Source: an uncultured Treponema sp. (GTDB lineage Bacteria > Spirochaetota > Spirochaetia > Treponematales > Treponemataceae). From it: 64,000 nucleotides of DNA. Of the stretch, positions 26,817 through 36,699 are shown one piece after another (the stretch's first letter is position 1; each line of letters starts with the position of its first letter). Made by a program: the position numbers and the translations under genes. The stretch lies in assembly GCA_900319625.1 (NCBI GenBank), contig ONPD01000011.1:62001-126000 (forward strand), written 5' to 3'. The notes below the pieces were generated by a model, which was given only the letters and a program-made list of their open reading frames with translations, was not told the origin of the DNA and made no database searches.

Positions 26817-26868
26817 GTAGGTATATAGGTAGATTAGAGGTATAATCTATCAGGAGTTTTGTAAGATT

Positions 26869-28686
26869 ATGAAACAGATTACATGTGCGGTTTCGGACAG
26901 TTTCGATGCAATAAAATTACTTGAAGATGTAAAAAAAAGTTTTGATTATCAGAATGCGGAAAATGTTCTTGTTAATATTTTTACAAAGCGAGTTCAAAAG
27001 GATTATATTTCTTATATATCTGATCTGATATTATCAGGTCTCCCAAAGGCTAAGATTTCCGGGCTTACCTGTCTGGAAGGATTTTCTCTTTGTGAGAATA
27101 CAGCCGCAAGTACGGTAATTACTATCCTTTGTTTTCAGGTTTCAGAAGTAAAGGTTATTGAATATGATTTTTCAAAAATTTCTGTAAATGATGCCAAGAA
27201 ATTCTTTGTAGAAGAATTAAGAAATTTCAGCAATTTAAGGGGAATTCAGGTTTATACAACGCCCCTGAAAAATGACGTGACAAATGAATTTCTTTCGGAC
27301 GTAGATTTAATTGATGCTGATGTCCCTGTTTTTGGTGCCGGGGCAGGTTTTGGAGAGCTTTCCGAGGATCACAGGCTTTATGTTTTTGGAAGGGGAATCT
27401 ATGAAAACGGAGTTGTCATAACGCTTTTTGGAGGAGACAGGCTGGGAATTTATGCTGAATCAACTCTCGGCTGGACTCCAATCGGCAAGGAAATGACAGT
27501 CACTGATATTCAGGATAATACTGTCCTGAAAAACCTTGATAATGAGCTTGCCGGCGAAATCTATAAAAAATATCTTGGCGTCACCTCCGAAAAATATTTT
27601 CTGCAGAATACCTGCGAATTTCCTTTTATGCTGAAACGCGGTGATAAATGGGTAGCAAGGGTTCCTATTCAAAAGGACAAGGACGGCTATATTCACTTTA
27701 CGGCTGATATTCTTAAGGGAGAAAAGCTTTTGTTCTCTTATGGTTCCAAAAACGCAATTCTAAAGCATGCCTTCAATCTTGCTGAATATATGAGCCGCAA
27801 AAATCTTGAGGGACTTCTGCTTCATGTCTGCCGCACAAGATACCTTTATCTAAAGGAAACAGAACAGCTTGAGCTTCAGGCTTTTTCGAATTTCTACAGG
27901 GAAACTGCCGGCTGCTATGCTTTTTCTGAAATCCTTTACAAAAATAAAAGCGGAGGTCTTCATAACAGTGCCCTGGTTGCGGTAGGCTTCAGGGAATTCA
28001 ATAATGCCGAAGAAAAGCTTTATTCAGATGACTGTTATGTAGAAAATGTATTTTACGGAACCAGCAATTATATTGATTTTAATAAGTGGGTTTCTGAAAT
28101 CACTCAGAATGGAAAGGATAATCAGCTCCTGCCTTTTGAAGAACGACTGGTAAACTTTCTTCACGCTACTACAAGAGATCTTTATCTTGCAAATCTGAAA
28201 CTTGAAGAAGCCGCAACAACAGACGGACTTACAAAGCTTTTTAACCGCAAAAAAATATCTGAACACATCAGTTATGAGCTTAAAAAAAGGGATTCTAAAA
28301 ATATCTTTCTTATTATGTTTGACATCGATAATTTTAAGCGTGTAAATGATACTTATGGTCATGATATGGGCGACGAAGTTCTTGTAAGGGTAGCCGCAAC
28401 TGCAAAATCCTGCATAAGATCCGGGGATTCAATCGGCCGCTGGGGAGGGGAGGAGTTTATGATTCTGCTTCCGGAAGCGAACAAAGAAGAGGCGGTTTCT
28501 ATTGCAGAACGAATCCGGACTGAAATTTCCAGCCTGAAATGGGAGAAAATAAATCAGGTTACAATTTCACTGGGCGTTTCCGGAGTCAGGGAAAGCGATG
28601 ATGATCAGACTTTGTATAAAAGGGTAGATAACCGTCTGTATTTTTCTAAAACTCACGGCAAGAACTGCGTTACCTCGGAGGATTAA
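26869..28686 (+). CDS. FIST-domain diguanylate cyclase
   Basis: A 605-residue signalling protein: a FIST sensor (N and C parts, about residues 1-370, with VPVFGAGAGFGELSEDHRLYVFG typical of the family) and a C-terminal GGDEF domain making cyclic di-GMP. The active-site loop is GGEEF (about residues 526-530), and an inhibitory I-site RSGD lies exactly five residues before it, so product feedback is expected. FIST domains bind small ligands such as amino acids. The gene has an AGGAG site and overlaps the end of the convergent araC-type gene by 17 bp. Confidence 0.92.
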   Translation: MKQITCAVSDSFDAIKLLEDVKKSFDYQNAENVLVNIFTKRVQKDYISYISDLILSGLPKAKISGLTCLEGFSLCENTAASTVITILCFQVSEVKVIEYDFSKISVNDAKKFFVEELRNFSNLRGIQVYTTPLKNDVTNEFLSDVDLIDADVPVFGAGAGFGELSEDHRLYVFGRGIYENGVVITLFGGDRLGIYAESTLGWTPIGKEMTVTDIQDNTVLKNLDNELAGEIYKKYLGVTSEKYFLQNTCEFPFMLKRGDKWVARVPIQKDKDGYIHFTADILKGEKLLFSYGSKNAILKHAFNLAEYMSRKNLEGLLLHVCRTRYLYLKETEQLELQAFSNFYRETAGCYAFSEILYKNKSGGLHNSALVAVGFREFNNAEEKLYSDDCYVENVFYGTSNYIDFNKWVSEITQNGKDNQLLPFEERLVNFLHATTRDLYLANLKLEEAATTDGLTKLFNRKKISEHISYELKKRDSKNIFLIMFDIDNFKRVNDTYGHDMGDEVLVRVAATAKSCIRSGDSIGRWGGEEFMILLPEANKEEAVSIAERIRTEISSLKWEKINQVTISLGVSGVRESDDDQTLYKRVDNRLYFSKTHGKNCVTSED

Positions 28687-29521
28687 GCTTTGCCTCTCTT
28701 TCAAGCCTCAGCATTTCAGGAGTTTTTCCGAAAGTTTTTTTGAATTCACGGATGAAAACCTTGTAGTTGGTGATTCCGCACTCTTCAAGAAGAACCGAAA
28801 TTTTCTGGCTGGAAGACTGCAGGCTCTGGTAAAAAGCGGATATCCTCAGGGACATAAGATATTCATTAAAGGTCATATCCGTGTATTTTTTGAAAAGGCG
28901 GCACATATGCTCCGGGCTTACATTTAGAATTTCTGCCGCTTCGCTCAGCCTTATTTTATTTCTGAATTCTTTTTCAACATAGGCAATTACCGGAGAAATC
29001 CTGTTGATTCCGTAATATGACATTCCGGCTGATTTCCTCTGTCCGCTTTTGAATGAGACAAGCATTATATAGAAAAAATCATATAAAAGAGAAATAAATT
29101 TAAGCTTGTTTTCAGGAGCTTTGTCATCGATTGTTTTTAGCATCAAAGAAAGATAGGAAAAGAGTTTTTCTGATTCTGCAGTGTCCGGTTTTTCCTTAAA
29201 GCATACGTTTTCTATATCTTCATAAATGTTTTCAAAGGTGCTCAGAGGAACCTGAAGGAGAATGTATCTTGCGTGGCCGCATAGCTTTGATGAATGAATC
29301 ATTTCTGAATTTACGATTACCATATCCCCCTCGTTCAAAATATACCTTCTCTCTTCTATTTTAAAATCTATTTTTCCTTCAAGAAGGTAAAGGACTTCAA
29401 TGTGGTTATGCCAGTGAAAGGGTGAATAAAAATTTACATCATCAACAACTTCAAATCGGATTGAAAACTGCAGGTCAAAATGACGCTTATGAAGTATGCT
29501 TTCGTGCTTGTATTCATTCAT
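28670..29521 (-). CDS. AraC-family transcriptional regulator
   Basis: A 283-residue regulator: N-terminal cupin-like sensing domain (FHWHNHIEVLYLLEGKIDFKIEERRYILNEGDMVIVNSEMIHSS) and a C-terminal double HTH (LSEAAEILNVSPEHMCRLFKKYTDMTFNEYL, then FIREFKKTFGKTPEMLR). The cupin suggests a sugar-type ligand. No target is obvious nearby. There is no SD; a TAGAAT box ends 6 nt before the ATG, suggesting a leaderless message. Confidence 0.92.
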   Translation of the reverse strand: MNEYKHESILHKRHFDLQFSIRFEVVDDVNFYSPFHWHNHIEVLYLLEGKIDFKIEERRYILNEGDMVIVNSEMIHSSKLCGHARYILLQVPLSTFENIYEDIENVCFKEKPDTAESEKLFSYLSLMLKTIDDKAPENKLKFISLLYDFFYIMLVSFKSGQRKSAGMSYYGINRISPVIAYVEKEFRNKIRLSEAAEILNVSPEHMCRLFKKYTDMTFNEYLMSLRISAFYQSLQSSSQKISVLLEECGITNYKVFIREFKKTFGKTPEMLRLEREAKLNPPR

Positions 29522-29666
29522 ATCAATATTCTAGGTTAAAATCTGTTAAATCACAAATAAAATTAATTAAAATATCAAAATCGACATAACAGAGGTCATT
29601 TTTGTCTGTTGCGATTTTTTTATTCGGTGCTAAAGTCAAAGTATAAAAAAACAGGAGGAAGATTTT

Positions 29667-30428
29667 ATGAAAATCATTTCAAGTTTAAAAGTTATTTGTG
29701 TGGCTCTGGCTTTTGCGGGAGGCCTTGTTTCCTGCGAGGGTAGGGGAGAGAAAATCCGGCTGGAAAATGGAATTGAACTGGGGGCTGTTTCTGTACCTGA
29801 CAATAATTTCTGCATTGCAAAAACTGAGGTTACCCAGGAATTTTATGAGTCGGTTACCGGCGAAAATCCTTCTCTTTCAAAGGGGAATAAGTTTCCTGTT
29901 GAATCTGTCAGCTGGTATGATGCAATTGTTTTCTGTAATAAACTCAGCGCACAGCTTGGAAAAAATCCCTGCTATAAGGTAAATGAAAGTACAAATCCTT
30001 CGGACTGGGATTATACTCCTCATCAGGGACAAATCATAGAATCTGAAATTGAATTTGATAATACTGCCGACGGTTTCAGAATTCCTACTATGGAAGAATG
30101 GGATATTGCCATAAGAGGCGGTGAAAAATTTACCTATTCGGGAAGTGAGGATCTGGATTCCGTGGCCTGGACAGACTGTAACAGCGGAGGAAAGCTTCAC
30201 GAGGTGGCTCAGCTTAAGCCTAACGGATTTGGAATTTACGATATGTCGGGAAATGTTTTTGAATGGGTCTGGAGTGTCCGAAATGATACAAGCAGATATT
30301 TACGCGGCGGAAGCTATTTTGATGCGGCCAGGGCGGGAAAATGCACAAACAAAGAATTGAACTATGCTTCAAGACAGTTTAAAACAGCCGGCTTCAGAAT
30401 TACCTGGAATAAACCTGTGCATATATAA
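29667..30428 (+). CDS. SUMF1/FGE-sulfatase-domain lipoprotein
   Basis: A 253-residue protein with a lipoprotein signal peptide (lipobox LVSC) and a formylglycine-generating-enzyme-like domain: CIAKTEVTQEFYESVTG, PVESVSWYDAIVFCNKLS, GFRIPTMEEWDIAIRGG, GIYDMSGNVFEWVWS, YLRGGSYFD and GFRITW. The catalytic cysteine pair of true formylglycine enzymes is not evident, so it is probably a surface protein using the C-type-lectin-like fold. It has an AGGAGGA site. Such SUMF1-type lipoproteins are common in treponemes. Confidence 0.85.
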   Translation: MKIISSLKVICVALAFAGGLVSCEGRGEKIRLENGIELGAVSVPDNNFCIAKTEVTQEFYESVTGENPSLSKGNKFPVESVSWYDAIVFCNKLSAQLGKNPCYKVNESTNPSDWDYTPHQGQIIESEIEFDNTADGFRIPTMEEWDIAIRGGEKFTYSGSEDLDSVAWTDCNSGGKLHEVAQLKPNGFGIYDMSGNVFEWVWSVRNDTSRYLRGGSYFDAARAGKCTNKELNYASRQFKTAGFRITWNKPVHI

Positions 30429-30436
30429 CAAATCGT

Positions 30437-30465
30437 TTTACAAATGCCGTTTTTGACCTTATAAT
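30437..30465 (+). promoter_or_regulatory. Promoter of the chemoreceptor gene, leaderless arrangement
   Basis: TTTACA (30437-30442), 17-bp spacer, TATAAT (30460-30465), then ATG at 30472, 6 nt later. No ribosome-binding site. This is the clearest of the leaderless-type promoters in the window. Confidence 0.7.
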
Positions 30466-30471
30466 TTTAGT

Positions 30472-32667
30472 ATGAGAAATTTTCTTACTAAAAGCATAAG
30501 CCGTCAGCTTTCGATTTCGATAGGCGTAATTTTGTTTGTCCTCCTTAATTTGTGTGCTTTCTTTATCTCAAATGCGGTGGACAAATCGCTGCAGAATGTT
30601 TCCACGTCGTATCTTGATATGACAGCGGCAAGGTACAGTGAGAGTACTGTAAAAATTCTTACCTCTGAATTCAGTATTGCCAATACTCTTAAGGCTTCAA
30701 TAGAAGGATATGAGGAAATTCCTGCTCATGCGCGCCGTGATTACTTAAATGATATTCTTAAAAATACCCTGCGCCTGAATCCTTCTCTAGTTGATGCTTA
30801 CTGTATTTTCCTTCCAAACAAGCTGGACGGACGAGATTCTGAATTTGTAAATTATGATGATACTTATGACAGTACCGGCCGTTTCCTCCCATATTGGACC
30901 AATGATGGGCGGGAAATTGCCTGCTGTGCCCTTACGGAATATGAAGGCAGCTTCTGGTATGAAGAACCTATGAAAGCAAACCGGGGAATTCTTATTCAGC
31001 CGAATCCTTATGAAATCGGAGGAAAGGAAATCTGGGTTTGTGGTGTTGCTTTCCCGATTCATAATAAAAGCGGACAGATTGTGGGTATGCTGGGCGTAGA
31101 TATGTCTCTTGATGCTCTTACTGCAATTTTAAAAGAGGCAAAAATCTTTAAAAACGGATATCTTTCCCTTACTGCACACACAGGACTTATTGCAGTAACA
31201 AAGGATGAAAGTCTTGAAGGTCAGATGAACCCGGATTTTACTGATCCAAAGATTTCTGCAATGCTGAAAGAGGCTGCCCAGAATATGCATCCTACAGGAT
31301 TTCCGGCTCTTGACAACGGCGGAAGGGTAATTAAGGTTTATCAGCCTATAACAGTTTCTGGAGCTGAAGAAGTCTGGTTCCTTGGACTTACGGTTCCTGA
31401 CGCAGAGGTAGGGGAGGCAGCCCACAAAATCCGGACAACAGTAATCATTATCTTTATATTTACTCTTGTTGTAGTTATTGTACTTTCATATCTGATTATC
31501 CGCCGCGTTGTAAAAGAGATGAACAAGGGTGTTGCCGCAATGAAGAATATTGCCCAGGGTGACGGAGATTTGACTGTCCGCATGGATGTAAAAAATGAAA
31601 ATGAACTTGGACAGATGTATATTTACTTCAATAAGACTATTGAAAAAATCCAGGATTCGATTAAGCAGGTAAAGGATGTTGCCGAGCAGATGACAAAGCA
31701 TGGTCAGGAACTTGGTGACAATATGAATGATACAGCCGCTTCTGCAAACGAAATTACATCCAACATTGAAAGCGTTAACCGCCAGATTCAGATGCAGGGA
31801 CAGAACGTTATGGATGCTGCAAGCAGTATGCAGCGCATTACCACAAGCGTTGATGATTTGATGAATACCATTCAGTCTCAGAGTTCCAGCGTAATTGAAT
31901 CTTCAAGTGCAATCGAAGAAATGGTTGCAAACATTAAATCGGTAACTTCGATTTTGAATAAGAACAGCGGAACAATTTCTGATCTGGAAAAATCGACAGA
32001 AAACGGACGAACCAATGTTGAAGGAACTGTTCAGGCAACACTTAAGATTCAGGAACAGAGTAAGATTCTTCTGGAGGCAAGCTCTGTTATTCAGAATATT
32101 GCCAGCCAGACAAACCTTCTTGCCATGAACGCCGCAATCGAAGCTGCTCACGCCGGTGAAAGCGGAAAGGGCTTCAGCGTTGTTGCTGATGAAATCCGTA
32201 AGCTTGCTGAAGACTCTAATAATCAGGGTAAGAAGATTACTTCCAACCTTAAGGAAGTCAGCGAGTCAATTGATCAGGTTGCCCAGGCTACAAAGCACAT
32301 GCAGGAAATCTTCAATCAGATTTTTGATTTTACACAGAAGGTTTCTCAGCAGGAAACAACAATTCTTCACGCTATGCAGGAGCAGTCAGAAGGCGGAACT
32401 CAGGTTCTTACCGCAATGAAGCAGATTAATGATATTACTCTGCATGTAAAAGAGGGCGGAGACATTATGCAGGGTGAGACAGCAAGTGCCGCCGAAAAGA
32501 TGGATCACCTCAGCCGTCTTACGGAAGAAATCACTGCCAGTATGGAAGAAATGTCAATCGGTATTGAAAGCATCAACAGGGCTATGAATACTGTAAATGA
32601 ACTGACTCACCAGAACAGTGACAACCTTAAGAGTCTTGGCGGTGTCGTAGGTAAGTTTAAGGTTTAA
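30472..32667 (+). CDS. Methyl-accepting chemotaxis protein (Cache sensor)
   Basis: A 731-residue chemoreceptor: short cytoplasmic start, first transmembrane helix (about 13-33), periplasmic double-Cache sensor (to about 320; [23 protein letters not shown] and [16 protein letters not shown] are typical), second helix (about 325-345), HAMP ([19 protein letters not shown]), and a signalling domain with the hairpin tip [33 protein letters not shown]. It controls flagellar rotation through CheA. The ligand is not known. Confidence 0.95.
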   Translation: MRNFLTKSISRQLSISIGVILFVLLNLCAFFISNAVDKSLQNVSTSYLDMTAARYSESTVKILTSEFSIANTLKASIEGYEEIPAHARRDYLNDILKNTLRLNPSLVDAYCIFLPNKLDGRDSEFVNYDDTYDSTGRFLPYWTNDGREIACCALTEYEGSFWYEEPMKANRGILIQPNPYEIGGKEIWVCGVAFPIHNKSGQIVGMLGVDMSLDALTAILKEAKIFKNGYLSLTAHTGLIAVTKDESLEGQMNPDFTDPKISAMLKEAAQNMHPTGFPALDNGGRVIKVYQPITVSGAEEVWFLGLTVPDAEVGEAAHKIRTTVIIIFIFTLVVVIVLSYLIIRRVVKEMNKGVAAMKNIAQGDGDLTVRMDVKNENELGQMYIYFNKTIEKIQDSIKQVKDVAEQMTKHGQELGDNMNDTAASANEITSNIESVNRQIQMQGQNVMDAASSMQRITTSVDDLMNTIQSQSSSVIESSSAIEEMVANIKSVTSILNKNSGTISDLEKSTENGRTNVEGTVQATLKIQEQSKILLEASSVIQNIASQTNLLAMNAAIEAAHAGESGKGFSVVADEIRKLAEDSNNQGKKITSNLKEVSESIDQVAQATKHMQEIFNQIFDFTQKVSQQETTILHAMQEQSEGGTQVLTAMKQINDITLHVKEGGDIMQGETASAAEKMDHLSRLTEEITASMEEMSIGIESINRAMNTVNELTHQNSDNLKSLGGVVGKFKV

Positions 32668-32674
32668 TAGTGAG

Positions 32675-32700
32675 AAAGCGGGTGTTAAACGCTTTTTTTT
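32675..32700 (+). terminator. Short intrinsic terminator after the chemoreceptor gene
   Basis: AAAGCG (32675-32680) and CGCTTT (32690-32695) form a 6-bp stem followed by T. The stem is short but the T-run is good. Confidence 0.6.
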
Positions 32701-33112
32701 ATTGAATGCCTTCAAGGCGGGCCTTAAGTTCATAAAGCTTTTTTTTGAGATTTCGTACTTCGTCAAGGCTCTGCATGATTTTACTTACCATATAAACGTC
32801 GGCAAAAACACCGTCAAAAAAGAAATCAGCAAAGGTCGCGAAGTTTCCAATTTGCATACGGTAATCAGCGGGAATCTGAATACTTCCTAAAGTCTGCTGA
32901 AGGCGCTGCATAAGATAATTTACGCTGTCCATAGCATTGCGGGCATGATTGAGTTTGGAATGTTTTATCATATCAGTAATAAAGCCGCCGCCCAGGACAT
33001 CAAAAAATCCCCAGTTTCGCGCACTGGAAAGGGAACGTTCTGCCTGTTCAACGTATTCCAGAATCTGATTTGTAAGACTGATTGCATCATTTACCTGTGG
33101 ATTTTCTGCCAT
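32699..33112 (-). CDS. Conserved hypothetical helical protein
   Basis: A 137-residue protein with no recognised function. It is helical and soluble, with a Gly/Phe segment (RNWGFFDVLGGGFITDMIKHSKLNHARNAM) in the middle and coiled-coil-like charged residues at the end (SLDEVRNLKKKLYELKARLEGI). The start has a GGAGT site and a TATAAT promoter upstream. It stands alone between the chemoreceptor (convergent) and a Y-family polymerase (divergent). Confidence 0.7.
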   Translation of the reverse strand: MAENPQVNDAISLTNQILEYVEQAERSLSSARNWGFFDVLGGGFITDMIKHSKLNHARNAMDSVNYLMQRLQQTLGSIQIPADYRMQIGNFATFADFFFDGVFADVYMVSKIMQSLDEVRNLKKKLYELKARLEGIQ

Positions 33113-33190
33113 TTTTTACTCCTGCTTTTGATTATAGCACTTATTTTTAAATTAGTCCTTATTCTGCAAATATAATGGGACTGACAATGG

Positions 33191-33219
33191 TTGTTGCAGA
33201 TTGCCCTAATCTTTATAAT
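33191..33219 (+). promoter_or_regulatory. Promoter of the Y-family polymerase gene
   Basis: TTGTTG (33191-33196), 17-bp spacer, TATAAT (33214-33219). The only possible start codon of the polymerase, a TTG, follows 8 nt after the -10 box. No ribosome-binding site is seen. Confidence 0.65.
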
Positions 33220-33227
33220 CTGTCTTA

Positions 33228-34616
33228 TTGGACACTAAAACCTATATTGCAATCGATCTGAAAACCTTTTATGCCTCTGTTGAATGCCGGGAACGCGGGC
33301 TGGATCCTCTTACAACAAAGCTTGTTGTGGCGGACAAAAGCCGTACCAGTAAGACAATCTGCCTTGCGGTGACCCCGGCCCTGAAAGCTTACGGGCTTAG
33401 CGGACGCAGCCGTCTTTTTGAGGTTGAAGCAAAGGCCCGGGAGATAAAGCGTCAGACCGGTAAGGAGCTTGAATACATTACGGCGGTTCCCCGTATGGCC
33501 CTTTACATTCAGTATTCTACCCGCATTTACAATATCTACCTTAAATATTTTGCGCCGGAGGATATTCACGTTTATTCGATTGATGAGATTTTTATAGATG
33601 CCACATCTTATCTTCCTTATTATAAACTTTCTGCCCGCGAACTGGTTACCCGCGTAATTCACGATGTTCTTTCTGAAACGGGAATCACTGCGACTGCCGG
33701 AATTGCGCCTAATCTTTATCTTTGTAAGATTGCTATGGATATTGTTGCAAAGCACATTCCCGCTGATAAGGATGGAGTCCGCATTGCTGAGCTTGATATT
33801 CCTTCTTACCGCCGCCAGCTATGGAAGCATCAGCCGATAACGGATTTCTGGAGGGTGGGAAAGGGAACTGCACGAAGGCTTGAAAAGTATTTTATCCGTA
33901 CTATGGGAGACATAGCCCGCACTTCACTTGAAAATCCGCGTCTTCTTTTTGACGAATTTGGAATTGATGCTGAAATCTTGATTGACCACGCCTGGGGGCT
34001 AGAGCCTGTTGGTATGAAGGATATCAAAAATTATAAATCTGAGGCAAAAAGCCTTGGAAGCGGCCAGGTTTTGCACGAGCCATATTCCTTTGAAAAGGCA
34101 AAAATCATTGTGCGCGAGATGGCGGAGCTTCTGGCCCTGGATCTCTTTAAAAAAAATCTTGTCGCAGCTTCGATTACCCTGCAGGTTGGCTACGATATTG
34201 AAAGTCTGAACCTTAAGGATTTTGACGGCGAAGTTGTGAGAGATTATTATGGACGCGAGACTCCCAAACCGGCACACGGAAGCCTGAGTTTTGGAAGTGA
34301 GACTAATTCTTCTAAAACAATTGTTGAAGGCTTTGTTTCGCTTTTTGAAAGGATTGTTAATAAGGGCTGGCTTGTAAGGCGGGTAAATATTTCGGCAAAC
34401 AATACGATTCCTCTTAGTCAGCGGCAGCCGGGACTTTTTGACCAGGTTGACAGTGGGGAAGGTGGATTAAATCAGGAAAAAGAGAACAGCCTGCAAAAGG
34501 CCCGTCTAAAAATCATCAATAAATACGGGAAAAATGCGATTTTAAAAGGCATGAATCTTGAGGAAGGGGCAACTACCCGGGACAGAAACAGTCAGATTGG
34601 AGGTCATAAAGCGTGA
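33228..34616 (+). CDS. Y-family DNA polymerase (UmuC/DinB type)
   Basis: A translesion DNA polymerase of 462 residues. The first metal-binding Asp lies in IAIDLKTFYASVECRERG (residue 10), the second metal site is YSIDEIFIDATSYL, and helix-hairpin-helix and little-finger domains follow (FWRVGKGTARRLEKYFIRTMGDIA). A stop codon lies four codons upstream and no ATG precedes the catalytic Asp, so the TTG at 33228 must be the start. It overlaps the following YolD-like gene by 4 bp. This pairing is known for UV- and SOS-type polymerases of Firmicutes. Confidence 0.92.
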   Translation: MDTKTYIAIDLKTFYASVECRERGLDPLTTKLVVADKSRTSKTICLAVTPALKAYGLSGRSRLFEVEAKAREIKRQTGKELEYITAVPRMALYIQYSTRIYNIYLKYFAPEDIHVYSIDEIFIDATSYLPYYKLSARELVTRVIHDVLSETGITATAGIAPNLYLCKIAMDIVAKHIPADKDGVRIAELDIPSYRRQLWKHQPITDFWRVGKGTARRLEKYFIRTMGDIARTSLENPRLLFDEFGIDAEILIDHAWGLEPVGMKDIKNYKSEAKSLGSGQVLHEPYSFEKAKIIVREMAELLALDLFKKNLVAASITLQVGYDIESLNLKDFDGEVVRDYYGRETPKPAHGSLSFGSETNSSKTIVEGFVSLFERIVNKGWLVRRVNISANNTIPLSQRQPGLFDQVDSGEGGLNQEKENSLQKARLKIINKYGKNAILKGMNLEEGATTRDRNSQIGGHKA

Positions 34617-34813
34617 AAGCAGAAAAAAATTATGATGATATCATAGATTATGACTGGAAGCGCGAATCTCTTACAGAAAGAATGCCCCTTTCCCAGCGTG
34701 CAAAAATCTTTCTTCCTTTTGCGGCCCTGACCGGCTATGACGAAGCCCTGCAGGAAACTCTGGAAAAGGAAATAGAGTCTTATTCAGTAAAAGGCAGGGA
34801 AATTGAATCTTAA
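34613..34813 (+). CDS. YolD-like small partner of Y-family polymerase
   Basis: A 66-residue protein starting with GTG in a GTGA overlap with the polymerase stop. RMPLSQRAKIFLPFAALTGYDEAL matches a motif I know from small YolD-type proteins that are coded next to Y-family polymerases. Its function is unknown; it may help or control the polymerase. Translational coupling is implied by the overlap. Confidence 0.8.
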   Translation: MKAEKNYDDIIDYDWKRESLTERMPLSQRAKIFLPFAALTGYDEALQETLEKEIESYSVKGREIES

Positions 34814-34835
34814 TCGCCGAAGAGGGCATTATGAG

Positions 34836-35789
34836 TTAATTACTTCGCAAAAATTGAATCAAACGTTTCTGGAAATTATGATAAAAGGGCTTTTCGATAT
34901 ACATAACATGTGAGCCGCCCTTAATTATTTCAAGTTCAGACCCCTGCGGCAATGATGAAAGAGAAGTTTTAATCAGATCGAAATTTAGGTAGGGGTCTTT
35001 ATCTCCGCATATAACAAGAGTCGGAACGGTGATTTTTTCCAGATTAATTAGTTTTTCTGTTGTCGGAACGCAGAGATCTCGTCTGCCACCGTTCGGGCTT
35101 TTTTCCCTGTCATAGTGCCAGCAGCTGGAACAGAAGATTTCTACTACAGCTGGTTCAGCTACTGAATAATCAAATCCTCCGTCTTCATTTTTCTGAAAAT
35201 CATCTGCAGCATGTTCCCAGCTGTTGTAATGATATTCTTCTGTTACATCATATTGGCCAAGGCCGCTCATAATTGGCGCATAAAGAACGAGTTTATTTAT
35301 GTGTTCCGGGTATTTTGCGGCAAAGCGGCTTGTGGTGACGGTTCCCCAGCTCCAGCCAAGGATGTCAATTTTTTCTTCCTTGGTTTCATTTACGATTTTT
35401 GTGACAGCGGCATTTATGTCTTCTGCGGCATAGTCTGAATCCGGAATAAATCCGTTTTCTACGGCACCTGACTGCCCGAAGCCTGCAATATCTAGCCTCC
35501 ATACAGCATAGCCTTCTCGGGCAAGTTTTCTGACAAGGCTGTAATCTTTGTAATCAATGTCGAATTCGTGTGATGAATAGGTTACCCCGTGAATCAAAAG
35601 GATGTTTCTTTTGGGAGTGTCGGCGGCTTTTTTAAGGCAGTCCAAATGTAGGGAAATTCCCTTCCGCTCAAGCGGGTATTCCCTGTAAGTAAATGCAGAT
35701 GAAGGGTGTTTTTTTGCGGAGGTAAAGACAGGCAAATAAGCCAGAAAGAAAATAAGGCTGATTAATTTTATAAGAGTTCTTTTTTTCAT
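34836..35789 (-). CDS. Secreted alpha/beta hydrolase
   Basis: A 317-residue alpha/beta-hydrolase with a signal peptide or N-terminal anchor (LIKLISLIFFLAYLPVFTSAK). The oxyanion-hole region is LLIHGVTYSSHEF, the nucleophile elbow GWSWG, the acid lies in LVICGDKDPYL, and the catalytic His in GGSHVMYIEKP. It acts in the periplasm; substrate unknown (ester or lipid). It overlaps the upstream exonuclease gene by 4 bp. Confidence 0.87.
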   Translation of the reverse strand: MKKRTLIKLISLIFFLAYLPVFTSAKKHPSSAFTYREYPLERKGISLHLDCLKKAADTPKRNILLIHGVTYSSHEFDIDYKDYSLVRKLAREGYAVWRLDIAGFGQSGAVENGFIPDSDYAAEDINAAVTKIVNETKEEKIDILGWSWGTVTTSRFAAKYPEHINKLVLYAPIMSGLGQYDVTEEYHYNSWEHAADDFQKNEDGGFDYSVAEPAVVEIFCSSCWHYDREKSPNGGRRDLCVPTTEKLINLEKITVPTLVICGDKDPYLNFDLIKTSLSSLPQGSELEIIKGGSHVMYIEKPFYHNFQKRLIQFLRSN

Positions 35790-36622
35790 AATTTAACCTC
35801 AATTTCCAGCAGAATTGGTGTGTGATCCTGTCTTGGGCCGGAATCAATCATTTCTGATTTCTGGATTTTATCTTTGATGCGGTCGCTGACGATAAAGTAA
35901 TCAATACGCCAGCCAGAGTTGTTGATTTTGCTGGTTTTGATTCGCTGGCCCCACCAGGAATAAATGTCTTTTACATCGCCGTGAATAAAGCGGAAGCTGT
36001 CTGTAAAGCCTTTTGCCAGAAGATTTGTAAAGCCTTCGCGCTCTTCGTCTGTAAAGCCGGCAGAAAAATGGTTGCTGGCAGGGTTTGCAAGGTCAATTTC
36101 CTTGTGGGCAACGTTGAAGTCCCCGCAGGCAATGACGGCTTTTTTCTGGTCGAGGGAAGAAAGATAATCTGCGTAAAGGCAATCCCAGAGCTGGCGTTCC
36201 TTAAGGCGTTTGAGTCCGTCGCCGGAATTCGGAGTATATACGTTTACAAAATAGAAATTATCAAATTCGAGGGCGATAAGACGGCCTTCGTCATCCATTG
36301 TGTCGGGTGCACCTAATTTTGGCACGATTTTTTCAGCCTTCAGTCCTTCCTTGTATAAAATCATTGTACCGGCGTAGCCTTTTTTGGCAGGAGGCACAGA
36401 AGAAACCCATTCGAAATTGTAGCCGGGAAAGTAAGATTTCAGGAGTTCGACGTGTGTGGCGGACGGACCGTCTGCAGGCAGCTTTGTTTCCTGAATTGCA
36501 ATTATGTCTGCATCATAAGCCGCGATTTTTCTGAGCACATCCTGCGACATGACGGCTCTTGCGGAGGTTGATGTGAGTGCTGCGTTCAATGAATCTATGT
36601 TCCAGGAAATAAATTTTGCCAT
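35786..36622 (-). CDS. xth: Exodeoxyribonuclease III / AP endonuclease
   Basis: A 278-residue exonuclease III-family enzyme for base-excision repair, cutting at abasic sites. Motifs: KFISWNIDSLNA, IIAIQETKLP, CGDFNVAHKEIDLANP, WRIDYFIVSD and DHTPILLEI (catalytic His). The start has an AAGGACTC site. It is the first gene of a two-gene unit with the hydrolase. Confidence 0.94.
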   Translation of the reverse strand: MAKFISWNIDSLNAALTSTSARAVMSQDVLRKIAAYDADIIAIQETKLPADGPSATHVELLKSYFPGYNFEWVSSVPPAKKGYAGTMILYKEGLKAEKIVPKLGAPDTMDDEGRLIALEFDNFYFVNVYTPNSGDGLKRLKERQLWDCLYADYLSSLDQKKAVIACGDFNVAHKEIDLANPASNHFSAGFTDEEREGFTNLLAKGFTDSFRFIHGDVKDIYSWWGQRIKTSKINNSGWRIDYFIVSDRIKDKIQKSEMIDSGPRQDHTPILLEIEVKL

Positions 36623-36699
36623 AAAAGAGTCCTTTATAATTGAGATAGGAAAATTATATTACAAAAGGGGAGTTTTCTCCACCAAGTGTAGTCTTGTTA

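Noticed and set aside
33225..33755. A long minus-strand open frame opposite the Y-family polymerase
   Set aside because: It is a shadow of the polymerase gene: no ribosome site, basic unlikely composition, and the plus-strand frame has clear catalytic motifs.
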